Shown here: positions 27,793-34,961 of the stretch, piece by piece | Layout: every line of letters starts with the position of its first letter | Position numbering within the stretch: the stretch's first letter is position 1 | NCBI RefSeq assembly: GCF_902705885.1 | Contig: NZ_CACSIP010000020.1 | Location: forward strand, 1 to 48,668 | DNA from: Mycolicibacterium austroafricanum | Lineage (GTDB): Bacteria > Actinomycetota > Actinomycetes > Mycobacteriales > Mycobacteriaceae | Direction of reading: 5' to 3' | DNA: 48,668 nt | Position numbers and translations under genes: made by a program | Notes under the pieces: generated by a model | The model's input: only the letters and a program-made list of their open reading frames with translations | Databases searched by the model: none | Told to the model about the DNA's origin: nothing

Positions 27793-27810
27793 GCGCGCTC
27801 GCCGCAGAAG

Positions 27811-28632
27811 TCAGTGGCCGACGCCGAGCGGGTGGGCATCGAGCCATTGCCCGGCCACCAGGCCCGCGTCGGCGCCCTCGGCCACCCGGCGGCGCATCTC
27901 GGCCAGCGAACCGGTCTCCAGCACCCCGGCGATCTCGTTGAGCGCGAGCACCTGGGACTCGGTCAGCTCGTTGCGCCGGTACAGCGGCACCACGTTCTCG
28001 GCACGGATGAGCGAGGTCTCGTCGGACAGCACCACCACTTCAGGCGGTACATCCCCGGCGGCGGTCGTCGTCCACGCCGCATCGATCTGACCGGCCCGCA
28101 GCGACGCGAACATCGCTGCGTCGTCGGGGAATTCGCGCGCCTTCGGCAGGTCGCAGGTGCCCAGCGACGACGGTCGCGGAGCACCCGTCACCGCGCCCAC
28201 CGACACGTCCCCACACCGGCGGGCCAGCGCCGACACGTCGCTGACGTCCCAGTCCCCGGAGGTCTTCTCGGTCACCGCGACGGCGGGTTTGTCCTGCGCC
28301 GAGGTGGTGTAGTCACCGGCGGCGACGCCCTCGGGCAACCCCGCGACCAGCATCCGGTACACCTGCACGTCCGAGCGGGCGGCGGCATCCGGGTCGAACC
28401 GTTGCAGCAGGCTCCCGGTGAAGCCCGGCGCGACGCGGATCTGCCCCGAGTCCAGCCGGCCGAGCGGATCCTGCTCGACCTCGACGTGCGCAGGGTTGCC
28501 GTAGTAGCGCAGCGCGGCGGCGTAGAGGTGGGCCACCAGTTCGGATTCCGGATCCGGGGTCGCGCCCACCGGGATCGACGGCGGCGGCTGCCCGCCACCG
28601 CACCCCGCAGCCACCAGCGCGACGACCAGCAC
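27811..28632 (-). CDS. lpqZ: Lipoprotein LpqZ, OpuAC-type substrate-binding protein
   Basis: This is a lipoprotein of the glycine betaine/choline-type ABC substrate-binding fold (OpuAC): VAPGFTGSLLQRFDP, then PRPSSLGTCDLPKAREFPDD, LRAGQIDAAWTTTAAGDVP and LYRRNELTESQVLALNEIAGVL. The lipobox is VAAGC. From the GTG at 28632 the signal peptide would be only ten residues (VLVVALVAAGC) with no positive n-region. The frame stays open upstream through SRGSIASRLAS, which would make a normal signal peptide, but offers no ATG/GTG/TTG; CTG at 28668 overlaps the malic-enzyme stop as CTGA. The true start may be that CTG. No permease or ATPase lies next to it. Confidence 0.8.
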   Translation of the reverse strand: MLVVALVAAGCGGGQPPPSIPVGATPDPESELVAHLYAAALRYYGNPAHVEVEQDPLGRLDSGQIRVAPGFTGSLLQRFDPDAAARSDVQVYRMLVAGLPEGVAAGDYTTSAQDKPAVAVTEKTSGDWDVSDVSALARRCGDVSVGAVTGAPRPSSLGTCDLPKAREFPDDAAMFASLRAGQIDAAWTTTAAGDVPPEVVVLSDETSLIRAENVVPLYRRNELTESQVLALNEIAGVLETGSLAEMRRRVAEGADAGLVAGQWLDAHPLGVGH

Positions 28633-28664
28633 GGACGCCAGTCGACTCGCGATGCTCCCGCGGC

Positions 28665-29870
28665 TCAGTCGACCGCGTCCTCGGACGCGGCGGCGACAGC
28701 GGCGGCCACCGCGGGACCGACCCGCGGGTCCAGAGCGCTGGGCACGATGTGGTCGACCGCCAGGTCGTCACCCACCACGGAGAAGATCGCCTCGGCTGCG
28801 GCGACCTTCATCTTCTCGGTGATGCGGCGCGCGCCCGCGTCGAGGGCACCGCGGAACACCCCCGGGAACGCCAGCACGTTGTTGATCTGGTTCGGGAAGT
28901 CGCTACGGCCGGTGGCCACCACGGCCGCGTACTTGCGGGCCACGTCGGGATGGATCTCGGGATCGGGGTTGGACATCGCGAACACGATGCCGCCCGGCGT
29001 CATCGTGGCGATCAGCTCCTCGGGCACCAGCCCGGCCGACACTCCCATGAACACGTCGGCGCCCTCGAGCGCCTCGGCGACGCCGCCGCGAAGACCGCGC
29101 GGGTTGGAACGGGACGCCAGCTCCGCTTTGAACGGATTGAGATCGTCGCGTCCGGTGTGCACGACGCCCTTGCTGTCGAGCACCGTGACGTCACCGATGC
29201 CCTTGGCCAACAGGATGTTCGCGCAGGCGATGCCGGCGGCGCCGGCGCCGGAGATGACGACCTTGAGCGTGTGCATGTCACGGTCGAGCACCTTGGCGGC
29301 GCCCAGCAACGCGGCGAGTACGACGATGGCGGTGCCGTGCTGATCGTCGTGCATCACCGGGCAGTCCAGCGCCTCGATGACGCGGCGCTCGATCTCGAAG
29401 CAGCGTGGCGCCGAGATGTCTTCGAGGTTGACCGCCCCGAACGTCGGCCGCAGCCGGATGATCGTCTCGACGATCTCGTCGGGGTCCTTGGTGTCCAGCA
29501 CGATCGGGATGGAGTCCAGCCCGCCGAACGTCTTGAACAGCGCGCTCTTGCCCTCCATCACCGGCAGTGACGCCGCGGGCCCGATGTCGCCGAGCCCGAG
29601 CACGGCGCTGCCGTCGCTGATGACCGCCACCAGCCGGTTCGCCCAGGTGTAGCGCTTGGCCAGCGTGGCATCGGCCGCAATCGCGCGGCTGACCTGCGCC
29701 ACCCCGGGGGTGTAGGCGATCGACAGTGCCCGCTGGGTATCCAGTGGCGATTTCAGTTCGACGGTGAGCTTGCCCCCCTCGTGGGCCTCGAAGATCTCGT
29801 TGTCCTCGATGACAACCTGGGGCGTGCGCGTCTCAGACGCGCGGGAGGAACCGACAGCACTTTCCGACAC
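28665..29870 (-). CDS. Malic enzyme, short bacterial type
   Basis: This 401-aa enzyme oxidatively decarboxylates malate to pyruvate. SIAYTPGVAQVSRAI contains the catalytic Tyr region and MEGKSALFKTFGGLDSIP contains the Lys. VNLEDISAPRCFEIE and HDDQHGTAIVVLAALLGA bind metal and substrate, and VISGAGAAGIACANILL is the dinucleotide-binding site. NPDPEIHP and ATGRSDFPNQINNVLAFPGVFRGALD are also typical. It is shorter than M. tuberculosis Mez (Rv2332, about 548 aa), so it is not its direct counterpart; a malic enzyme at this position is known from fast-growing species. The GTG at 29870 starts the family-like N-terminus. lpqZ follows directly. Cofactor choice (NAD or NADP) is not certain. Confidence 0.92.
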   Translation of the reverse strand: MSESAVGSSRASETRTPQVVIEDNEIFEAHEGGKLTVELKSPLDTQRALSIAYTPGVAQVSRAIAADATLAKRYTWANRLVAVISDGSAVLGLGDIGPAASLPVMEGKSALFKTFGGLDSIPIVLDTKDPDEIVETIIRLRPTFGAVNLEDISAPRCFEIERRVIEALDCPVMHDDQHGTAIVVLAALLGAAKVLDRDMHTLKVVISGAGAAGIACANILLAKGIGDVTVLDSKGVVHTGRDDLNPFKAELASRSNPRGLRGGVAEALEGADVFMGVSAGLVPEELIATMTPGGIVFAMSNPDPEIHPDVARKYAAVVATGRSDFPNQINNVLAFPGVFRGALDAGARRITEKMKVAAAEAIFSVVGDDLAVDHIVPSALDPRVGPAVAAAVAAASEDAVD

Positions 29871-30011
29871 GGCCGTCAGGGTAGCCGACGGGCCGAGCTC
29901 ACAGAGACGGGTTCCCCGTTCGTGAGGAGATCGGCACCTGCGGGACGCGTCGCATCCCTGCCGCCGGTCACGGCACACGATCGGGACACCTCAGTCGGAG
30001 GGAGGCCCGCA

Positions 30012-30155
30012 ATGCCGTCGTTTCGCACGTTGCCACCGTCGCGGCTGCGGACTCACACCCCGACCGAGTGCCCGGACGCCAAGAGCATCCACGTACCCGT
30101 GGCCGAGGTGTTCCGCCTGCACGAACTCGCCGTGCACGCCCGTCAACGACCCAAC
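30012..30155 (+). pseudogene. corA: Decayed corA remnant at the site of a lost corA-sugCBA-lpqY block
   Basis: A strong Shine-Dalgarno GGAGGGAGG (29997-30005) leads to an ATG at 30012. The frame reads MPSFRTLPPSRLRTHTP, then PDAKSIHVPVA joined directly to EVFRLHELAVHARQRPN. The first part resembles the N-terminus of mycobacterial CorA Mg/Co transporters. The second resembles the conserved segment recalled from Rv1239c as VADVFGLHPLAVEDAVHAHQRP. About 50 codons between them, and four codons (EDAV) inside the second block, are missing; everything after QRP, including both GMN-type membrane helices, is gone. In related mycobacteria corA sits here, next to sugCBA-lpqY and the malic enzyme. The frame runs on to 30359, but that part is the palindrome plus antisense of the next gene. 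Confidence 0.65.
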
Positions 30156-30167
30156 TGCTCTAACCCC

Positions 30168-30228
30168 GCCGGAACGGTATTCCAGCAGGCCCACACTCGC
30201 ATTTCGGCTGCTGGAATACCGTTCCGGC
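30168..30228. repeat. Perfect 21-bp inverted repeat, family B palindrome (copy 1)
   Basis: Left arm 30168-30188 (GCCGGAACGGTATTCCAGCA plus G) and right arm 30208-30228 are exact reverse complements, with a 19-bp loop GCCCACACTCGCATTTCGG. It lies 12 bp after the corA remnant and 12 bp before the stop of the SUFU-domain gene. A second copy of the same 61-bp length is at 38186-38246. A perfect 21-bp stem suggests either recent arrival or selection on the hairpin. Confidence 0.95.
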
Positions 30229-30240
30229 GTGAGGAGCCGC

Positions 30241-30843
30241 TCACTTCGGACTGGCGGCCCGCCGCCGTGGGTCCGTCGGATCGACCCCGTCCTGCTCCCA
30301 CGCCTCCCGCATGGCCTCGGCGCCTTTCAGCCGCACCCACGCCGCTTCGGTGGCCGTGATCGGGACCGCCGACAACACTGAGACCGGCGACAGTGGTTCG
30401 GGCAGCACGACCTCGTCGATCGCACCGGGCCCCAACAGGTATGCCGTGAAGGGGGCACCCTGCCACAGCGGGGTCTCGAGATCGACGAGCGCGTCGGGTT
30501 CCAGGATCAGCCCTTCGACGGCAGGAGCGGCCGCGACCACCGCGACCGACCGCGCCAGCCCGACGGGTGACGGTCCGCGCAGCGCGACGGCGACCTCGGC
30601 GCGGGGCCCTCGAACGGGATCGGCGACGAGGTCGGCGGGGTCCACCATCGGGTGGCGCGAACAGCCCACCGAAACGTAGTGCACTGCAGCGGCATCGGCC
30701 CCCTCCGGCGCCCCGAACCGGACGACGTCGATGGGGTCGGCGCCGAGGAACGTGACACTCGCTTCGACGGGCTCGGCGGTGATTCCCATCCGGGTGAAAT
30801 GGTCGCGCAAGTGAGCGCGAACCCGGGCGAGGACGTCGCTCAT
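30241..30843 (-). CDS. Suppressor-of-fused (SUFU) domain protein
   Basis: This 200-aa soluble protein resembles the bacterial SUFU domain: VRFGAPEGADAAAVHYVSVGCSRHPM is typical of the central strand-turn, with AEVAVALRGPSP and FTAYLLGP further on and LPEPLSPVSVLSAVPITATEAAW near the end. Bacterial SUFU proteins have no settled role; some act as immunity proteins in toxin systems, but no toxin is next to this gene. It starts at the ATG at 30843, 29 bp after the stop of the next gene's frame on the same strand. The N-terminus (MSDVLARVRAHLRDHF) is helical. Its counterpart sits at this place in fast-growing mycobacteria by my recollection. Confidence 0.75.
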   Translation of the reverse strand: MSDVLARVRAHLRDHFTRMGITAEPVEASVTFLGADPIDVVRFGAPEGADAAAVHYVSVGCSRHPMVDPADLVADPVRGPRAEVAVALRGPSPVGLARSVAVVAAAPAVEGLILEPDALVDLETPLWQGAPFTAYLLGPGAIDEVVLPEPLSPVSVLSAVPITATEAAWVRLKGAEAMREAWEQDGVDPTDPRRRAASPK

Positions 30844-30872
30844 CGGGTCTCGGCGATCGCAGCCATCCGCAA

Positions 30873-31400
30873 TCAGATCGTCAGACGTGCCAGCAGGTCG
30901 CGGCCCCGCTCGGCGCTCTGCGGATCACACAACACGTCGTATCGGCCGGCGACGAGTTGCAACGTCGAACTGAAATCTCTTGTGCCCCGGGCCATCGCAT
31001 ACGGGATCGCCGACGTGATCAGACCGAAGAACACGCCCGCGACCAGACCGGTGACCAACGCGCTCCACGGGTTGGGGCTGAAGAAGCCCAGGATCAGGCC
31101 GATGAACAACCCCAGCCAGGCGCCCGTGAGGACACCGCCGCCGAGCACCTTGGGCCAGGTCAGTTTCCCGGTGACCCGCTCGACCTGCATCAGGTCGACC
31201 CCGACGATGGTCACGTGTTCGACAGGAAACTGCTGGTCGGTGAGGTAGTCCACGGCACGCTGAGCTTCCGCGTACGTCGGATAGGACCCGATCGGCCACC
31301 CCTTGGGAGGGGTGGGCAGGCCGGCCGGACGGCCTCTTCCCGAGGCGGGGCCGCCGGATGCCCCACCGGGATTCTGTCCAGGCTGGAACGGGCTGGTCAT
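30873..31400 (-). CDS. Membrane protein with general-stress-protein 17M-like domain (Rv1234)
   Basis: This 175-aa protein has a disordered Gly/Pro-rich N-terminus. A soluble domain IGSYPTYAEAQRAVDYLTDQ...VEHVTIVGVDLMQVERVTG (residues about 42-85) has the pattern of the general stress protein 17M-like fold. Next is a Gly-rich membrane region (GGGVLTGAWLGLFIGLILGFF and ALVTGLVAGVFFGLITSAI, two helices). The C-terminal strand RYDVLCDPQSAERGRDLLARL closes it. Length matches Rv1234 (175 aa, recalled). A Shine-Dalgarno AAGGAG precedes the ATG at 31400. It is divergent from the DUF4190 gene across 125 bp. No function is known. Confidence 0.85.
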   Translation of the reverse strand: MTSPFQPGQNPGGASGGPASGRGRPAGLPTPPKGWPIGSYPTYAEAQRAVDYLTDQQFPVEHVTIVGVDLMQVERVTGKLTWPKVLGGGVLTGAWLGLFIGLILGFFSPNPWSALVTGLVAGVFFGLITSAIPYAMARGTRDFSSTLQLVAGRYDVLCDPQSAERGRDLLARLTI

Positions 31401-31525
31401 CGTCGGTGAACTCCTTCGATTGCGCGACGTGCAAGGCTAGTGTGCCGTCAACGATCCCGGCCGGCCAAAGGTGCCCCGACTTGGGCCCACCTCGGGTTAC
31501 CTTCGGTTGCGCTAGGTTGATCAGC

Positions 31526-32254
31526 ATGACAAATTCGGACGACGAGTCAGGCCGAATCGAATCTTCCGATTCCTCCGGCGGCGGGTCCGAGCCGTCCCCG
31601 GCAGGCCACGAAGCGCCCCCGATCGCGCAGAACGAGGCGTCGACGCCGCCGCAGGGCACCCCGCCCGCGCCGTCGGACTACCCGCCCCCGGCATACGGCC
31701 AGCAGCCCACCCCGTCGGATTCCGGGTTCGACACCCCGGCCACCGGTTTCCCGCCGCCCGGCGGTTACCAGCCGCCCGGCGGTTACCAGCCGCCCGGCAG
31801 TTACCAGCCGCCCGGCGGTTACCAGCCCCCCGGTGGCTATCCGCCACCGCCTTCGGGTTACCCGCCGCCGTATCCCGACCAGGGCACGGCGCCGTACCCG
31901 AATCCGGGCTACGGCGCGCCGGCGTATCCACCGCCGCCGCAGTACGGCGGCTATCCGCCGCCACCTGCCGGCTACCCCGGCGCCGACTACAGCTATGCCG
32001 GATCGGACTACGGATACGGGGCCCCGGTTCAGCAGGGCACCAACAACCTTGCGATCTGGTCGCTGGTGGCGTCGATTCTCGGGGTGTGCTGCGGCCTGGG
32101 CTCGATCATCGGCATCGTGCTCGGGGTCATGGCACTCAACCAGATGAAGCAGACGCGGCAGGCAGGCAACGGCCTGGCAATCGCCGGCATCGTGGTGGGT
32201 GTGGTGACGCTGTTGATCAGCTTCGGTTGGACCATTTCGATGCTGGCAGCCTGA
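31526..32254 (+). CDS. Pro/Gly/Tyr-rich DUF4190 membrane protein (Rv1233c)
   Basis: This 242-aa protein has a long cytoplasmic, low-complexity N-terminal half, with tandem PPGGYQ units at about residues 76-100 and further PPPSGYPPP and YPPPPAGYPG motifs. Its C-terminal DUF4190 domain has two membrane helices (LAIWSLVASILGVCCGLGSIIGIVLGVMAL and GNGLAIAGIVVGVVTLLIS), linked by NQMKQTRQAG. The ATG at 31526 opens the acidic start MTNSDDESG. The following gene, 14 bp later, encodes a smaller protein of the same architecture, so this pair probably arose by duplication. Such proteins are membrane-anchored with disordered tails; the function is unknown. Confidence 0.85.
   Translation: MTNSDDESGRIESSDSSGGGSEPSPAGHEAPPIAQNEASTPPQGTPPAPSDYPPPAYGQQPTPSDSGFDTPATGFPPPGGYQPPGGYQPPGSYQPPGGYQPPGGYPPPPSGYPPPYPDQGTAPYPNPGYGAPAYPPPPQYGGYPPPPAGYPGADYSYAGSDYGYGAPVQQGTNNLAIWSLVASILGVCCGLGSIIGIVLGVMALNQMKQTRQAGNGLAIAGIVVGVVTLLISFGWTISMLAA
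31754..31825 (+). repeat. Tandem 18-bp repeat (4 copies) inside the Rv1233c-like gene
   Basis: Four consecutive 18-bp units of CCGCCCGGCGGTTACCAG encode PPGGYQ. The third differs by one base (GGCAG, giving PPGSYQ), and a degenerate fifth unit follows at 31826-31843. Being in frame and a multiple of three, copy number can change without breaking the gene. Confidence 0.95.
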
Positions 32255-32268
32255 CCCGGTAGACCCGG

Positions 32269-32670
32269 ATGACCGCGAGCGGACCCGAGCAGCCGAGTCG
32301 CGGTGTCGGGCCGCCGCCGTTGGATTATCCGGCCGATGTCGGGCTGCCGCCGCCGCTGTACCCGCCGCCGTACCCCGGCTACTACCAGCCGTATCCGACC
32401 TCGCCGGGCCATCCCCCGATTTGGCCGCTGAAGCCACCGGGCACCAACGGCAAGGCGGTCGCCGCGCTGGTGACATCGCTGGGCGGGTTGATCTGCTGCG
32501 GCCTGCCTGCGCTCGTCGGGCTGGTGTTGGGGATCGTCGCCATGCGCGAGACCAAGCGCACCGGGCAGGACGGCCATGCGCTGGGCGTGGCCGCCGTCGT
32601 CGTCAGCGTTGTCGTCCTCGCCGGCTACTTCCTCTACCTGTCGGTGGCGATCCTGCTCAGCCTCCGGTGA
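32269..32670 (+). CDS. Small DUF4190 membrane protein
   Basis: This 133-aa protein has a Pro/Tyr-rich N-terminal tail (PPPLYPPPYPGYYQPYPT) and a DUF4190-type domain: GKAVAALVTSLGGLICCGLPALVGLVLGIVA, then MRETKRTGQDGHALGVAAVVVSVVVLAGYFLY, two helices with a charged loop. It is the short relative of the gene 14 bp upstream and is probably translated from the same transcript. It ends 15 bp before the stop of the convergent CitE-like gene. The role is unknown. Confidence 0.82.
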   Translation: MTASGPEQPSRGVGPPPLDYPADVGLPPPLYPPPYPGYYQPYPTSPGHPPIWPLKPPGTNGKAVAALVTSLGGLICCGLPALVGLVLGIVAMRETKRTGQDGHALGVAAVVVSVVVLAGYFLYLSVAILLSLR

Positions 32671-32685
32671 CCGGCTCGAGCGTCA

Positions 32686-33639
32686 CTACGAGGGCCGGAA
32701 CGGTTCCCCGGTGCGCTTCATCCCCGCAGCACGACCCTTGCCGGCGATCACCAGCGCCATCTTGCGGCTTGCCTCATCGATCATCTCGTCGCCGAGCATC
32801 ACCGCGCCCCTCGCGCCGCCGGCGCGGGAGGTGTGCCATTCATAGGCCTCCAGGATCAGCTCGGCGTGGTCATAGGCCTCCTGGCGTGGGCTGAAGATCT
32901 GATTGCCCGCAGCGATCTGGTCGGGATGCAGCACCCATTTCCCGTCGTAACCCAACGCCGCAGACCGGCCTGCCACCACCCGAAACGCCTCGGTGTCGCG
33001 GACCTTCAGGTAGGGGCCGTCGATGGCGGCGATGCCGTTGGCGCGTGCGGCGACCAGGATCCGCATCAGAATGTGGTGGTAGGCGTCGCCGACGTCGTAA
33101 CCCTCGGGCTGCTCGCCCACCACCAGCGTGCGCATGTTCAGGCTGGCCATCAGATCGGCGGGGCCCAGCACCAGCGCCTGTACGCGGGGTCCGGCCGCGA
33201 TCGCGTCGATGTCGGTCAGTCCCCGGGCGTCCTCGATCTGCGCTTCGATACCGATGCGCCCGGCCGGTAGGCCGTGCGTGGCCTCCAGTTGCCCGAGCAG
33301 CAGGTCCAGTGCGTGGATGTGCGACACGTCGGTCACCTTGGGCAACACCACGACGTCGAGTGCCGCGCCCGCGGCGGCGACGACTTCGATGACGTCGGCA
33401 TGGGTCCACGGTGTCGTCCAGTCGTTGACCCGGACGCCGCGCAACTGACCGGCCCAACCGGGTTCACCGAGGGCGGCGGCGACCCGGGACCGCGCTTGGC
33501 TTTTCGCGTCGGGGGCGACGGCATCCTCGAGGTCGAGGAACACCTCGTCGGCCGGCAGTGTCTTGGCCTTCTCGATCATCTTGGCGCTGCTGCCCGGCAC
33601 GGACAGGCACGTCCGGCGGGGTCGATACCGGTTTTCCAC
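32686..33639 (-). CDS. HpcH/HpaI aldolase / citrate-lyase beta-like (CitE family)
   Basis: This 317-aa TIM-barrel enzyme has RRTCLSVPGSSAKMIEKA (CoA-ester binding Arg), DEVFLDLEDAVAP (metal-binding Glu/Asp), GIEAQIEDARGL (Glu ligand), LVLGPADLMASL, and GYDGKWVLHPDQI near the C-terminus. This is the malyl-CoA lyase / citrate-lyase beta family. No citrate-lyase alpha or gamma subunit is nearby, so a stand-alone malyl- or methylmalyl-CoA lyase or thioesterase activity is more likely than classical citrate lyase. The start is GTG at 33639. Only 26 bp separate it from the divergent MgtE-N/CBS gene, so at least one of their promoters must lie inside the other gene. Confidence 0.88.
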   Translation of the reverse strand: MENRYRPRRTCLSVPGSSAKMIEKAKTLPADEVFLDLEDAVAPDAKSQARSRVAAALGEPGWAGQLRGVRVNDWTTPWTHADVIEVVAAAGAALDVVVLPKVTDVSHIHALDLLLGQLEATHGLPAGRIGIEAQIEDARGLTDIDAIAAGPRVQALVLGPADLMASLNMRTLVVGEQPEGYDVGDAYHHILMRILVAARANGIAAIDGPYLKVRDTEAFRVVAGRSAALGYDGKWVLHPDQIAAGNQIFSPRQEAYDHAELILEAYEWHTSRAGGARGAVMLGDEMIDEASRKMALVIAGKGRAAGMKRTGEPFRPS

Positions 33640-33665
33640 AACAACACTCTCTACCCTTGACCTCC

Positions 33666-34961
33666 ATGGCGTCGGTCAACAGGGTCTATGCGGCCCGACT
33701 CGCGGGAATGGTGGTGCTCGGCCCCGACGGCGAGTCCATCGGCCGGGTACGTGATGTGGTCATCGGTATCAGCCTGGTGCGACAACAACCGCGCGTCCTC
33801 GGACTCGTCTGCGAGTTGCTCAGCCGCAGAAGAATTTTCGTGCCGATCCTGCGCGTCACAGCGATCGAGCCCGGCGCGGTGACCCTCTCCACCGGCAACG
33901 TGTCCCTGCGGCGCTTCTCCCAACGTCCCGGCGAGGTTCTGGTTCTGGGGCAGGTCATCGAGACCCGGGTTCGCGTCGACGACCCGGATCTGGAGCAACT
34001 CGCCGGACTCGACGTGGTGGTCGTCGATCTCGGTATCGAGCAGACCCGGACCCGCGATTGGGTGGTCACCAAGGTGGCGGTGCGTCCGCAACGCCGCCTC
34101 GGCCGGCGCAGCAATGTGCACGCCGTCGACTGGCAGCACGTCCACGGCCTCACACCGTCCGGCCTCGCAATGCCGGACCAGGGCGTGGCCCAGTTGCTCG
34201 AGCAGTTCCAGGGGCAGCGGGCTGTGGAGGTGGCCGACGCCATCCGAGAGCTGCCCAACAAGCGGCGCTACGAGGTGGTCAACGCGCTCGACGACGAACG
34301 GCTCGCCGATGTCCTGCAGGAGCTGCCGGAGGACCAGCAGCTCGCGGTGCTGCGGCAGCTCAAGACCGACCGGGCCGCCGACGTGCTCGAGGCGATGGAC
34401 CCCGACGACGCGGCGGATCTTCTCGGGACGATGGCACCGGCGGATGCCGAACAGTTCCTGCGTCGCATGGACCCGGAGGACTCCGAGGACGTGCGCCGCC
34501 TGCTCAGCCATTCGCCGAACACCGCCGGCGGTCTGATGACCTCGGAACCGGTGGTGCTCGCCCCCGACACCACCGTCGCCGAAGCCCTTGCCCGGGTGCG
34601 GGATCCGGACCTGACACCGGCGCTGGCATCGGTGGTCTTCGTGGTGCGTCCGCCCACCTCCACACCTACCGGCCGCTACCTCGGGTGTGTGCATCTGCAA
34701 CGTCTGCTGCGCGAACCACCCGCCGAGCTGGTCAGCGGAATCGTCGACACCGACCTGCCCTACCTGCGGCCGCAGGACTCGCTGGGCGCGCTCACACGCT
34801 ATTTCGCCGCCTACAACCTGGTGTGCGGACCGGTGGTGGACGACGAGAGTCACCTCGTCGGTGCGGTCTCCGTCGACGACGTTCTCGACCACCTGTTGCC
34901 CGACGACTGGCGCGAACGTGAGGCCGAACCCGAGATCGTCACCGTCGAGGGCACGAAATGA
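33666..34961 (+). CDS. PRC-barrel / MgtE N-domain / CBS protein without membrane domain (Rv1232c)
   Basis: This 431-aa soluble protein starts with a PRC-barrel-like part (AGMVVLGPDGESIGRVRDVV, then LLSRRRIFVPILRVTAIEPG). An MgtE N-terminal helical domain follows (LPNKRRYEVVNALDDERLADVLQELP, DVLEAMDPDDAADLLGTM, FLRRMDPEDSEDVRRLL, about residues 185-285), then two CBS motifs (AGGLMTSEPVVL through VGAVSVDDVLDHLLP, about 285-410). In MgtE transporters this N/CBS unit senses cytosolic Mg2+, but here the five-helix channel is absent, so the protein is a sensor-type module and not a transporter. The next gene, a DUF1003 membrane protein, starts in its stop codon (ATGA), so a two-part complex is plausible. 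Confidence 0.88.
   Translation: MASVNRVYAARLAGMVVLGPDGESIGRVRDVVIGISLVRQQPRVLGLVCELLSRRRIFVPILRVTAIEPGAVTLSTGNVSLRRFSQRPGEVLVLGQVIETRVRVDDPDLEQLAGLDVVVVDLGIEQTRTRDWVVTKVAVRPQRRLGRRSNVHAVDWQHVHGLTPSGLAMPDQGVAQLLEQFQGQRAVEVADAIRELPNKRRYEVVNALDDERLADVLQELPEDQQLAVLRQLKTDRAADVLEAMDPDDAADLLGTMAPADAEQFLRRMDPEDSEDVRRLLSHSPNTAGGLMTSEPVVLAPDTTVAEALARVRDPDLTPALASVVFVVRPPTSTPTGRYLGCVHLQRLLREPPAELVSGIVDTDLPYLRPQDSLGALTRYFAAYNLVCGPVVDDESHLVGAVSVDDVLDHLLPDDWREREAEPEIVTVEGTK

Noticed and set aside
30156..30359. Extension of the corA-like frame through the palindrome to 30359
   Set aside because: After codon 48 the translation is that of the palindrome and then the antisense of the SUFU gene; nothing there resembles CorA.
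31754..31843. Possible CRISPR array
   Set aside because: The repeats are directly adjacent without spacers, in frame within a coding region, and encode PPGGYQ.
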